Positions 16,941 through 25,410 of a stretch of 64,000 bases of DNA are shown piece after piece. Under the pieces are notes generated by a model that worked only from the letters and a program-made list of their open reading frames with translations, was not told the DNA's origin and searched no databases. The position numbers and the translations under genes were made by a program. Position 1 is the stretch's first letter, and each line of letters begins with the position of its first letter. This DNA comes from Pseudoalteromonas ulvae UL12 (GTDB lineage: Bacteria > Pseudomonadota > Gammaproteobacteria > Enterobacterales > Alteromonadaceae). The DNA is taken from contig NZ_AQHJ01000035.1 of NCBI RefSeq assembly GCF_014925405.1, forward strand, positions 558,001 to 622,000, written 5' to 3'.

Positions 16941-18278
16941 TTACTCAAATGTTTTGCGAACAGAAATACCCAATTCAGCTCGTTTAAATTCATACAAAGA
17001 AACGCTTGATTGATGATCGGTGACTGACAATCGAGCTGTCATTTGCCACTGCTCACCAATAAAGTTTAGCCAAGTCAGGGCTGCTGAGCCGCGATTGCGT
17101 TTATCTTTTCGGACTTCGCCAAAAAAACCGGGCTCTGTATCATAATCGGTGTGATAAGAAGCCAATTCGAGATTCGCTCTGAGTGCGTTAGATACTGGGA
17201 TCCGATAAAACAAGCGTGCACTTACTTTATTATTTGAATAAGGACTATCTGTTTGAGTGGTGTCATCGGTAGCCATTCCGATTGAAAATCCAACAAGTGA
17301 ATTACTTTTGGTTGTTTTAGTTGAAGTTAGCCAAATGGCATAACTCATGGCATCTTGGACACTTAACTCATCCGTAAATTGTTGCTCCGCGACACTTAAA
17401 TGGAGATTAAAGTTAACTGCTGAGCTGGCAGCGAAGTCTATTCCACTGTGTAACTCAAGGGTTTGTTGATTAAAATCATTGTCAATTAAGGTGGCAGAGC
17501 TTCTTAAAAAACCATAAACAGAAAAAGGTTCGAATTTGTGATGAAATTGTCCATCAATACTTAAGTAAGTTAAATCAACATAAGAAGCGGAAGGATTGGC
17601 GCGGTGCCCTGCGTTTGCCGATGCTGCAAATCGAGATTGTGCGGTGATAGGGTGTGAATAATAGGAGCCGGCATTAAAGGATGCATAGCTTGACGCTGTT
17701 TCGATGTTTTTATCGTCTAATTTGAATCCATAAAATAAATCTTGCTCAGTAGATGCATTCGCGTTGGTGTCATATCCCAGCGTCCCTTCGATAAACGTAT
17801 AAAAATGAGGAGTATATTTTTTCGCTTGAAGATTAATATTCATCAAATATTGTTGAATCACAGTTTGTGCTTGTGCTGGTGGGTTTTGTAACAGTAAAAG
17901 CTCAAAATGATGACGGGCGCGTTCATAATTGCCAGTGCTGTAATAGGCCCTCGCTAATGCCATTCTAGCACCAGAAAACATGGCATCCATATCGATAGCT
18001 CGTTGCAATATTTGCACTGCAATATTGGCTTTATCTGATTCTAATGCCGCTAGACCCAGTAAATAATCATAGTGTTCATTGCCAGCATAATTTAATTCAT
18101 AAGGAAGAAGATAAGCATAAAGTTCTGAGAATTTTTTTTGTTTTAATAACAGATTAGCATGCTGTAAGAGCGTATTTCTTGATGGTTGAGCAGGTTGATC
18201 TGCCCAAAGAAGTAATGGGAGCAGCAGAAACGACAAAGCGAAAAAAGCAAAAAAAGGTCGTTGTAGGGTCGTATGCAT
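16941..18278 (-). CDS. TPR plus beta-barrel outer-membrane protein, resembling surface lipoprotein assembly modifiers
   Basis: A 445-residue exported protein: signal peptide (residues 1-26), then TPR-like helices (about 30-150, including ALARAYYSTGNYERARHHFE), then a region of alternating amphipathic strands (about 160-445) typical of an outer-membrane beta-barrel. This order (periplasmic TPRs then a roughly 14-strand C-terminal barrel) is that of the DUF560/Slam family, which helps lipoproteins reach the cell surface. The downstream lipoprotein gene in the same operon is a natural client. The C-terminus ends KTFE rather than in the usual aromatic residue. The Slam assignment rests on architecture and context, not on a search. 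Confidence 0.7.
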   Translation of the reverse strand: MHTTLQRPFFAFFALSFLLLPLLLWADQPAQPSRNTLLQHANLLLKQKKFSELYAYLLPYELNYAGNEHYDYLLGLAALESDKANIAVQILQRAIDMDAMFSGARMALARAYYSTGNYERARHHFELLLLQNPPAQAQTVIQQYLMNINLQAKKYTPHFYTFIEGTLGYDTNANASTEQDLFYGFKLDDKNIETASSYASFNAGSYYSHPITAQSRFAASANAGHRANPSASYVDLTYLSIDGQFHHKFEPFSVYGFLRSSATLIDNDFNQQTLELHSGIDFAASSAVNFNLHLSVAEQQFTDELSVQDAMSYAIWLTSTKTTKSNSLVGFSIGMATDDTTQTDSPYSNNKVSARLFYRIPVSNALRANLELASYHTDYDTEPGFFGEVRKDKRNRGSAALTWLNFIGEQWQMTARLSVTDHQSSVSLYEFKRAELGISVRKTFE

Positions 18279-18364
18279 AGATCAGCCTTTAAAAAATTAA
18301 CCATATAAATGGCTTCTTCATAAGGCTAGTCGACAACGAAAAAAAAGGAATGTTTCGAATGTGT

Positions 18365-18396
18365 ATTTTCGATTAAATTTAGCTATAACCGAAAAT
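18365..18396. promoter_or_regulatory. Inverted repeat upstream of the TPR-barrel operon
   Basis: ATTTTCG and CGAAAAT form 7-bp arms around an 18-base AT-rich centre about 90 bases upstream of the operon's first ATG. The centre could hold a -10 element (TATAGC on the minus strand), but no clean promoter was found. Candidate operator only. Confidence 0.25.
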
Positions 18397-18427
18397 TTAT
18401 CAGCGACTTGAGAAAGTGAGAAGTGCT

Positions 18428-18454
18428 CGCCCTCTAACCTGAAGTAAGAGGGCG
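18428..18454 (-). terminator. Hairpin after the ThrE gene
   Basis: CGCCCTCT and AGAGGGCG make a GC-rich 8-bp stem with an 11-base loop, starting seven bases after the end of the exporter gene. The tail on the minus strand is pyrimidine-rich but not a pure T-run. It probably separates the exporter from the operon that starts at 18278. Confidence 0.5.
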
Positions 18455-18460
18455 GTGGTT

Positions 18461-19690
18461 TTAAAGGATTTTCTTAGGTGGCAGTGCCACGTTGGCAAAA
18501 ATGAGGCCTGCAATTAGCGACATCAGAATCAAAAAGGTTTGTTGGCCAATATGATCGGCACTGACAAAGTTTTGCCCTGAAATCAAAGAATTTAAGCCAA
18601 TATAAATTTTACTACCCGGTACCAGTACAATTAATCCCTGCATAGCCACAATAACCGCAGGCGCATTGGCAATGCGAGTAAATAAGTTGCTATAAACACC
18701 AACCGCAAATGCACCTACAAATACACCTAATGCATAATCAAAGTAAATGGCGCCCCATAAACTTGCGCCGTATGCAATAAAACCGGCTGCGATTGACCAT
18801 ACTATATGTTTGGCTTTGGTTCTAAAAATGACAATTAGACTCGAACATAATATTGCAATTGCGAGCCACGCAGTCCATTTTGGGATAGGCTCAGGTTTTA
18901 TAAACTCGACTTCACCGAATGCCGCTAAGCCGAATGCAACCCCTAAAAAAGCACCAAAATAGAGCTTAAATAGCAACATGAGCGCATCCATGACTCGGGC
19001 TGTACCTGACACCAAATGGCGTGCAGATAATTCAGCCAGACCTAGCGTCAGCGCTAAACCCGGTATAAATACAATAATCGAAGATAACACTACGAGCCGA
19101 ATATTAATTGCCGGATCGATATAGGCTGCAACCGTACAGGCGACAAACGCAGACACAATTGCGACAAGGGGCTCAAGCATATGCGCGACCCGTTTAGAGC
19201 GAGCAGACCACACTACAAACAGATACACCAAAATGCCTATTAATGCAGACCAGAATACATCGTTCCAGCTGGTGCCCATTAACATGGCAAATGCACCCGA
19301 TGACATACTAAAAGCCACACCAATAGTTACTTTATTATGGGGATTGGGCATCTGGTCAATTTCATCAAGGCGCTGATCGGCTTCTTTAAGCGTCAGCAAG
19401 CCTTTGGATAATTGATCAACTAACTCATCAGTGCGTGATAAAGATCCTAAATCGAGGTCGCCAGGATTGACGCGTGCAGCATGGGTGTATTCATCTTCAT
19501 GTCCATCTGTCCAAATGACAAACGTCAGTGCAGTTGGGATGATAATGAATGACGCTTTAAGACCTAAAAAAGTCGTCACATCAGTGAGGTGCGCTTCAAG
19601 ACGGTAGGCAGGCGTACCATATTTATGGAGCATTTTGCCTAGTTTAACTATGAATTTTCTTTTTTCGGTAAATGTCGCAGTTTTCAACAC
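18461..19690 (-). CDS. Threonine/serine exporter, ThrE family
   Basis: A 409-residue inner-membrane protein in the single-chain ThrE form. The N-terminal soluble part (about residues 1-115) carries the family signature GKMLHKYGTPAYRLEAHL and precedes about ten membrane segments split into a larger (DUF1212) and a smaller (DUF3815-like) half. In Corynebacterium ThrE exports threonine and serine by proton exchange; many proteobacterial homologues also export small dipeptides or remain untested. The ATG at 19690 fits the family start. It stands alone, with a hairpin downstream and about 150 bases to the next gene upstream. Confidence 0.9.
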   Translation of the reverse strand: MLKTATFTEKRKFIVKLGKMLHKYGTPAYRLEAHLTDVTTFLGLKASFIIIPTALTFVIWTDGHEDEYTHAARVNPGDLDLGSLSRTDELVDQLSKGLLTLKEADQRLDEIDQMPNPHNKVTIGVAFSMSSGAFAMLMGTSWNDVFWSALIGILVYLFVVWSARSKRVAHMLEPLVAIVSAFVACTVAAYIDPAINIRLVVLSSIIVFIPGLALTLGLAELSARHLVSGTARVMDALMLLFKLYFGAFLGVAFGLAAFGEVEFIKPEPIPKWTAWLAIAILCSSLIVIFRTKAKHIVWSIAAGFIAYGASLWGAIYFDYALGVFVGAFAVGVYSNLFTRIANAPAVIVAMQGLIVLVPGSKIYIGLNSLISGQNFVSADHIGQQTFLILMSLIAGLIFANVALPPKKIL

Positions 19691-19838
19691 GGTTCCCAGT
19701 CGAAGTAATAAAGTCTAAATTAAGTGCTCCGCTACTTAAAATAGCCATTAAGGCTTAAATAAACGGCAGAACAATTCACGCAGCGGATTGTAGTGTGATT
19801 AATTCTGCTGTCCATGTTTATTTAACTAATTTTAATAT

Positions 19839-21071
19839 TTAATTGATGACTTTCTTATTTTTTTCAGTTATCCACTGAGACATATACTTTGTGCTCGCCA
19901 TCGTATGATGTTTGAGCATAGCACCGAGAAAATTTTCATGGCGATGCGCCGCCATATTGGCATTAAGTTGTTCAATGCGCTGGATAAGGTTGGGCCCAAG
20001 AACATCAGCTTGATAAAATGTATTGAGTATCTGCTTGCTCTGTTGCTGGGCTTTGTGCCAAAGGTCAGCATCTTGATATAAAGATACCGCGGCATCAGCA
20101 AAGTGGCTGAGCTCGTCTGCAATTGCGCCACCCCAAGGTAATTGACTGTGCATGCCCTCTGCTCCGATAGAGGTGGTCACACTTGGGGTGCCCATTATCA
20201 TTGCATCGAGTAATTTACCTTTGATACCTGCACCAAATCGAATCGGAGCAAGGCACACTTTGGCTTGTTCCATCACTTGATAGGCGTTTTCGGCCCATCC
20301 TTTAATCAGAAATCCTGTTTTGGGATTATGCAGCGCGGTTGCTTTGGGGGGCGGGTAAGAGCCATAAATATGCAGCTCAGCATGGGGTAATTGTTTTTTT
20401 ATCAGTGGCCAAATTTGCTGTAAATAGAGCACTGCATCCCAATTTGGCGCATGGCGAAAGTTACCAATGGTCATAAAGTGCTGTCTTTGTTCAAATTCAA
20501 GAGTGTTAGAAGGCACTTTGTCTGCGCTGACCATAAAAGGTAAATGGTGTAAAAGTTGCGGATTAATATGAAACACATCGTTTAGTAATTGCATTTCAAA
20601 ACTTGAGATGATTAAGGACAGATCACAACGTAAAATCGCGGCTATTTCGCGCTTAGCGAGATCACTATGTAAATCAGCCGGAGTAAATGGGCGTTGTTGT
20701 TTATGCGCTTGAAGGCGAGCATCGCGCAAGCACTGCAAATCTTCAGTATCTAAAATTTTAATGGCATGAGGGCAATATTTGTCGACTCGCCAACCAAACT
20801 GTTCTTCCATCATAAAACGATCGAACATCACGATATCTGGATTGAATGCCGTAATATAGTCATTGAAACTATCACAGTTGAGGCTAATGGTTTGTTGAGT
20901 AATGCCTTCGTCAGCAAGGTTCACCATATGCTCGGTTGTTTGGGCTGGTGAGGCAAATTCGACCTGCCAGTTTTGCTGTCTGAATAATTTCAGCAAGGAC
21001 ATCATATGGTATCCGGCAGCGGACGAATTAGGTTCAGGCCACACATAGCCAATGACAAGCACTTTTTTCAT
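19839..21071 (-). CDS. GT-B glycosyltransferase, family 4-like
   Basis: A cytoplasmic glycosyltransferase of about 410 residues. The chosen ATG at 21071 gives MKKVLVIGYVWPEPNSSAAG, the usual start of this group; longer forms from an ATG at 21089 or a GTG at 21116 inside the lacI-type gene are possible, and none has a good ribosome-binding site. The C-terminal donor domain has RFGAGIKGKLLDAMIMG and TPSVTTSIGAEGM, the sugar-nucleotide binding region of GT4-like enzymes, with Asp where many have a second Glu. A mid-section Asp/Glu-rich stretch (KILDTEDLQCLRDAR) is characteristic. It probably adds a sugar to a surface polysaccharide, but no polysaccharide genes lie nearby. Co-transcribed with the LacI-type regulator. 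Confidence 0.82.
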   Translation of the reverse strand: MKKVLVIGYVWPEPNSSAAGYHMMSLLKLFRQQNWQVEFASPAQTTEHMVNLADEGITQQTISLNCDSFNDYITAFNPDIVMFDRFMMEEQFGWRVDKYCPHAIKILDTEDLQCLRDARLQAHKQQRPFTPADLHSDLAKREIAAILRCDLSLIISSFEMQLLNDVFHINPQLLHHLPFMVSADKVPSNTLEFEQRQHFMTIGNFRHAPNWDAVLYLQQIWPLIKKQLPHAELHIYGSYPPPKATALHNPKTGFLIKGWAENAYQVMEQAKVCLAPIRFGAGIKGKLLDAMIMGTPSVTTSIGAEGMHSQLPWGGAIADELSHFADAAVSLYQDADLWHKAQQQSKQILNTFYQADVLGPNLIQRIEQLNANMAAHRHENFLGAMLKHHTMASTKYMSQWITEKNKKVIN

Positions 21072-21102
21072 GGTAATTGATTCATTCATTAATTGAGAGA
21101 GG

Positions 21103-22116
21103 TTAACCTGAGGCACGTACTTTCAAGTTCACATCGACTAAAGTGCGAACAGGAGGTTGAGTGCCTTGTAAAATTTCGGATAAAACTTGGCAAGTACGCT
21201 TACCAATTTCGTCTGCATCGATACGAACTGTGGTCAGTGCTGGGCTCATTAAGCTTGAGTCAGCCAAATCATCAAAGCCAATAATTTTAATTTGATCGCC
21301 GACACTGATCTGGCTGGTTTTTAGGCTCTCAATGGCACCGTACGCAATCACATCGCTAAAACAGACAACGCCTTGTAATTGAGGATGGTGCTCAAGTAAA
21401 CGATTCATCCCTTCACGGCCACCTTGGCGATTCGTGGGTGCTTGAATCACTGGGCATTGACCTGCGTCGATATTGGCTTGTTTAATCGCGGTATGAAACC
21501 CATTGAGTCGCTCATGAAAGTCTGAAATATCTTCAGTCCCACCTAAAAACGCAATATTTTTAAGCCCTTGATTAATCAGATGGTTGGTCGCTTGGTGGCT
21601 GCCTTTTTGATTATCTGGTAATACAGTTGGAGCATTTGAATAGGGCACTTCTCGCATAATATTGATGACAGGTAAGCCGGAGCTAATTAACTGATCAACC
21701 CAGTTGGTTTCTGTGCCAGGGGCTGGGCACATAATTATGGCTGCGACGTTATACTCACGTAACGTACGCACGGTGTCTTTTTGACGCTGATAGTTTTCAT
21801 CACTATTAATCAGCATAGGTAACATGCCTAGTTGATGAAGGTGTCGCTCTAAACCGACAGCAAGTTGAGCGGAGTAGGGGTTGGTTAAATCGTTGATTAA
21901 CACCCCGACAATTTTCGAGCGTTTGCTGCGTAAAGAGGCAGCATCACGATTATAGACATACCCTAGTTTATCAATGGCAGCGAGCACTTTGTGTTTAGTT
22001 TTATCGGATGTTTTGTCGCTGTCAGTTAACACCAATGACACGGTGGATTTAGATACACCTGCTTCATGGGCAACATCAAAAATAGTGATTTTTTGCTTGG
22101 TATGAGGTTCAGTCAT
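21103..22116 (-). CDS. LacI family transcriptional regulator
   Basis: A 337-residue repressor: an N-terminal helix-turn-helix (VAHEAGVSKSTVSLVL, about residues 13-32), the hinge helix ending ASLRSKRSKIVGVL near 60-72, and a periplasmic-binding-protein-like effector domain to the end, with typical VIAYGAIESL and IIGFDDLADSSLMSPALTTVRI motifs. Such proteins usually respond to sugars or nucleosides and repress catabolic genes, yet no sugar transport or degradation gene is adjacent. It sits between a DUF3754 gene upstream (47-base gap) and a glycosyltransferase downstream. Its targets are therefore probably elsewhere. Confidence 0.92.
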   Translation of the reverse strand: MTEPHTKQKITIFDVAHEAGVSKSTVSLVLTDSDKTSDKTKHKVLAAIDKLGYVYNRDAASLRSKRSKIVGVLINDLTNPYSAQLAVGLERHLHQLGMLPMLINSDENYQRQKDTVRTLREYNVAAIIMCPAPGTETNWVDQLISSGLPVINIMREVPYSNAPTVLPDNQKGSHQATNHLINQGLKNIAFLGGTEDISDFHERLNGFHTAIKQANIDAGQCPVIQAPTNRQGGREGMNRLLEHHPQLQGVVCFSDVIAYGAIESLKTSQISVGDQIKIIGFDDLADSSLMSPALTTVRIDADEIGKRTCQVLSEILQGTQPPVRTLVDVNLKVRASG

Positions 22117-22163
22117 GCGTAGGGGAATGTTGACTTAAAAGTGCATAGTAACGGATCCCATCA

Positions 22164-23429
22164 CTAAAATTCAAATACCTTATCCCATTGTGTATCGAGA
22201 ATACGATTAGCCTCACTGAGTGGATGGGCATAAAAATGCTCGGATTGTTGAATAACTAATGATAAGCGGGTGAGTTTGTGAAGTGCATCATCAATTTCAA
22301 AGTCAATATCTACGCCGGTCTTTTGTTTGAGCCAATCTTCAATAGATTGATCAATTTCTTGTGCGGTCATGCTTCTATTCGCTTTTACAAGCACAGAATA
22401 TGCAAGGAGTGCTTCTTTAAATTCTTCATCTTGTGCGTTATCAAGTAAATGATGAAAAACACCAGCGTTATTATCTAAGTTTTTTACGTATAAATTATCA
22501 GCAAGCGCTTTCATAAATTTAATTTTACGGTTTTTAAACTTGCTCCACTCTTTAAAAATAAAACTGCCAAAAATAGCACAGCCTATCCCAAGAGCGATTA
22601 ATTGTTGTTGGTTCAAAGTGACCGGCTGATCAGATAAACCAAACCAATACGAAAACAACGCAAACAGTAATAATAACGATGCGCCCAATTTAGTAATTAA
22701 TACAACGGCTCCACCAATAATAGCTGAACCACCAATGACCAGCTTATCAATGGGGCGCATTCTTACTTGAGAGTTAGGAAACAGCATTTCTAAATCAGCT
22801 TTTGGCACATTTTGAAATAATTTGATAATCGTGGCACCCGGTTCAAAGCCAAGTAATGTGCGTTTGGTTTTGGCAAAATAGGCTGCATCTTTAAACTGAA
22901 TATAAACAGCAACCCGATCATAATTAGTAAATTGGATTGTTTGTTTACGCAATCCCCACCATGAGCGGATGGTTTCTGTTTTTTGTTGCTCACCACGACG
23001 GTAAAAAACCATATGCGCAAAGTCGTCAAAATTGACTTCTAGGCGGACTTTAAACAAGCTTTCTTCATTGAGAGCTTGTGTTAAGTCATCCGCGGTGATT
23101 TGTTCAAAATTGGCTTTATTTAACACTTGGGTAAACGCATGATTGAAATGTGTTTGCGCCACATCTCGTTGTTCATCAGTTAATTGCTGTAAATCGAGGG
23201 TGTCCTTGTTTGGATCAAAAGGCGCATAATTTTCTTTCAGTGTATTGAGTAATTGATAGTGTTCGTAGTGAAGGGTGTGTTCTAACAGCAAGCAAAATGC
23301 AGAGAATTCAGCATGACATTCAGCGGGCAAGGACTCTTGGCAAAGGGATTTTATGTCTACTTTCGTCAATGGAATATAATTTTCTGGCGCGTTTACTGGC
23401 TTTATCATGGTCGCTAGCTGATTGATCAT
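22164..23429 (-). CDS. DUF3754 (TMEM143-like) membrane protein
   Basis: A 421-residue protein with a soluble N-terminal half, two adjacent membrane segments at about residues 235-290, and a soluble C-terminus. The signature of DUF3754 is visible: FDDFAHMVFYRRGE near 140 and FTNYDRVAVYIQFKD near 170. The family is shared with plant and animal (TMEM143) proteins and has no settled function. It follows a small membrane protein by 24 bases and probably shares its transcript. In the C-terminal part a 'VLVKANRSMTAQEIDQSIED' stretch resembles a small helical domain. Function unknown. Confidence 0.82.
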   Translation of the reverse strand: MINQLATMIKPVNAPENYIPLTKVDIKSLCQESLPAECHAEFSAFCLLLEHTLHYEHYQLLNTLKENYAPFDPNKDTLDLQQLTDEQRDVAQTHFNHAFTQVLNKANFEQITADDLTQALNEESLFKVRLEVNFDDFAHMVFYRRGEQQKTETIRSWWGLRKQTIQFTNYDRVAVYIQFKDAAYFAKTKRTLLGFEPGATIIKLFQNVPKADLEMLFPNSQVRMRPIDKLVIGGSAIIGGAVVLITKLGASLLLLFALFSYWFGLSDQPVTLNQQQLIALGIGCAIFGSFIFKEWSKFKNRKIKFMKALADNLYVKNLDNNAGVFHHLLDNAQDEEFKEALLAYSVLVKANRSMTAQEIDQSIEDWLKQKTGVDIDFEIDDALHKLTRLSLVIQQSEHFYAHPLSEANRILDTQWDKVFEF

Positions 23430-23453
23430 TTACTGAACGTCACTATAACTAAT

Positions 23454-23840
23454 TTAGTGTATTTCTGCTGATTTTTTTTCGTTTTCAACGACTTGATTAT
23501 TCATTATGTGGCAATGAAAAAGGCGAGTTTTCAGTGACTCAATGGCGATTTGTTTAATGAGTAAATTTAGGCTCATCAGCGCAGAAATAGCTAACTGAAT
23601 CGGGCCTTGAGTTAAGCCTTCTTGGGGATTGAAAATGGCCAAGCCAAATAGTAAAAACAGGCAGATAAGTAAAATTTCGACTAATTGATTCGAATAAAAA
23701 GTGAGTTTCCCCTCATTTTTATGATCTTTTTTGATTGATATCGCACAAAAAACGGGAATGACTTTAATTTTAAATGCAGCATTTTTTTCGACGAAAGGTT
23801 CACCAAGCTGCTCTAAGTGGGTACGTAATTGTTCGATCAT
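23454..23840 (-). CDS. Small two-pass membrane protein, unknown
   Basis: A 128-residue protein with two hydrophobic stretches (about residues 53-70 and 80-100) and charged ends, so probably a two-pass inner-membrane protein with both ends in the cytoplasm. I do not recognise it. An AGGG site seven bases before the ATG supports the start. It sits 24 bases upstream of the DUF3754 gene and 70 bases downstream of a PilZ-like gene, all in one direction. A partner role for the DUF3754 protein is plausible but rests only on position. Confidence 0.65.
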   Translation of the reverse strand: MIEQLRTHLEQLGEPFVEKNAAFKIKVIPVFCAISIKKDHKNEGKLTFYSNQLVEILLICLFLLFGLAIFNPQEGLTQGPIQLAISALMSLNLLIKQIAIESLKTRLFHCHIMNNQVVENEKKSAEIH

Positions 23841-23910
23841 ATTTAGCCCTTTTTGGTTGGCCGCAGAGTCTACCCCAATTACTGCGAAGTGGCTATATAA
23901 CAGCGATGCG

Positions 23911-24507
23911 TTATTTTAAGTCATGATACAAATGCGAATAACGGCTACGGTGTACATTGAAAAGAAACTTTCGTAAGCGCTCACGGCCAGCATCAAGTTG
24001 TTGGAAACGAGCACTGATTGTGTTGTCTTGACTTCTGACGGGTTCAAGTTTTAGCTTCACCGAGCCGAGGTCGGGCAAATTAATGTGCAGCGATTGCTTA
24101 TCTAAGGATTGCTGTAAATACGTTGTATCTTGTGGCCTTAGGGTGACACCGGTACTTGAAAGTGAAAGCACGTCATATTTTTGTTGGTTATGTTCATCAA
24201 AGATGGTGACATTTTCTGGGGCATCAATACGCCAGCTACGTTCAATTCCATTGACATCAATGACTTCAGGCGTGCCTAGCTTGGTTTTAAACTCTCCAAA
24301 TTCATCTACTTGCAGTGATAACGGAAACCATAACTGATAATGACTGATCTCAGCTAGCAAGCTGAGCTTGGCATTTTCTAAAATGGCAGACAAGTTATTG
24401 GGTACGTGAGTTTGCACGGTGAGTTTATGATTTTCGAGATTTGACTGGGGGTCATTATCTCGAAAAACATGTTTAAAAAAAGCAAGTTCTTCGCTTGAAA
24501 ATTCCAT
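23911..24507 (-). CDS. PilZ-like protein with degenerate c-di-GMP motif
   Basis: A 198-residue soluble protein. The layout (N-terminal YcgR-like beta region to about 95, then a second domain) and local motifs suggest a PilZ protein: RSWRIDAP near residue 90 stands where RxxxR is expected, and VLSLSSTGVTLR near 113 where [D/N]xSxxG is expected. Both motifs are altered (RxxR, and Ser for Asp/Asn), so c-di-GMP binding is doubtful. The C-terminus ends in a basic helix (RERLRKFLFNVHRSRY). First gene of the group running down to DUF3754. The assignment is by eye only; an unrelated beta protein is possible. Confidence 0.5.
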   Translation of the reverse strand: MEFSSEELAFFKHVFRDNDPQSNLENHKLTVQTHVPNNLSAILENAKLSLLAEISHYQLWFPLSLQVDEFGEFKTKLGTPEVIDVNGIERSWRIDAPENVTIFDEHNQQKYDVLSLSSTGVTLRPQDTTYLQQSLDKQSLHINLPDLGSVKLKLEPVRSQDNTISARFQQLDAGRERLRKFLFNVHRSRYSHLYHDLK

Positions 24508-24596
24508 TTAGGCCATCGCTTTCGTTGTTAAATCTGAAACAATTATAAAGAAATCGATGAAATAGTCTATATTTTGTGCCTGTGGAGCCTTGATTT

Positions 24597-24636
24597 TTAC
24601 TTAAATTTGAACTAAAGAGATGTTAAATTTAAGTAA
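24597..24636. repeat. Long AT-only hairpin downstream of rnhA
   Basis: Perfect 12-bp arms TTACTTAAATTT and AAATTTAAGTAA surround a 16-base loop, 18 bases past the rnhA stop. There is no T-run after it on either strand, so it is not a textbook terminator. It could be a 3'-end stability structure or a protein-binding site for the gene starting at 24507. Confidence 0.45.
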
Positions 24637-24654
24637 GTTGTTGAATTAATTATG

Positions 24655-25410
24655 TTAACCAGAAGGCATCGCAAGGATTGTTTGAATATCTAAACTTGCT
24701 TTATAGGGAATTAATTCGACTTGTTTTTGATTTCTTGCATAAACAGCCATTCTATCAGCGAGTTCATTGCCTTCGATATTGGCATGGCCTTTGACATAAC
24801 TGACACTGATTTTATCTTTAAGTGTTAGGTAAAGCGCAAAGCATTCTTGAATCAGAGGCAGGTTTTTAATTTCTTCTCCTTTACCGCGAGTCCAGCCTTT
24901 TTTTTGCCAACCAGCGGCCCATTTTGTAATACAATCAATGGAATATTTAGAGTCAGACAGTACATCTACAGTCAAACCTCGACTGATAAAATTTTCAGCC
25001 ATACGAAAAGCCATCAAGAGACCTAATAACTCAGCGGTATTATTTGTGCCATTGGCATTGTATAACCCATACCATAAATCAGTCAGTGTTCCTTGTTGGT
25101 AGATAGCAATGCCTGTTCCAGATTTACCAGGGTTTGGCGAGCATGCGCCATCACTGTAAATGTGGATCGGGTGTGCAGACTTTGCTTTGTCGACATGGGC
25201 AGGTGATTTCTTCGTTGTCGGGGCGGTTTTGCTACGGGCTTTGAGCGCGTGACTATAAGGTGCGCTGAATGCTTTTTTGGCTTCTTGCTCAGACGTGAAA
25301 CCCATAAACTGAGCGTTTTTTTGCCCATCAATTTGCTGCTTTGCATCGGCCCAGTTTTGATAAATCCCTGGTTTTATGCCTTGCCACACCACATAAAATT
25401 TCTTACTCAT
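24655..25410 (-). CDS. rnhA: Ribonuclease HI with N-terminal hybrid-binding domain
   Basis: A 251-residue enzyme that cleaves RNA in RNA-DNA hybrids. Residues 1-48 form the small caulimovirus/viroplasmin-type hybrid-binding domain (FYVVWQGIKPGIY, FMGFTSEQEAKKAF) known from eukaryotic RNase H1 and some bacteria. A basic linker leads to the RNase H fold (about 80-230) with the catalytic acids in IYSDGACSPNPG, NTAELLGLL, LSDSKYSID and EGNELADRMA, and the His of KGHANIEGN. The ATG overlaps the NUDIX gene stop (ATGA), so the two are translationally coupled. The standalone E. coli form lacks the N-terminal domain. Confidence 0.93.
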   Translation of the reverse strand: MSKKFYVVWQGIKPGIYQNWADAKQQIDGQKNAQFMGFTSEQEAKKAFSAPYSHALKARSKTAPTTKKSPAHVDKAKSAHPIHIYSDGACSPNPGKSGTGIAIYQQGTLTDLWYGLYNANGTNNTAELLGLLMAFRMAENFISRGLTVDVLSDSKYSIDCITKWAAGWQKKGWTRGKGEEIKNLPLIQECFALYLTLKDKISVSYVKGHANIEGNELADRMAVYARNQKQVELIPYKASLDIQTILAMPSG

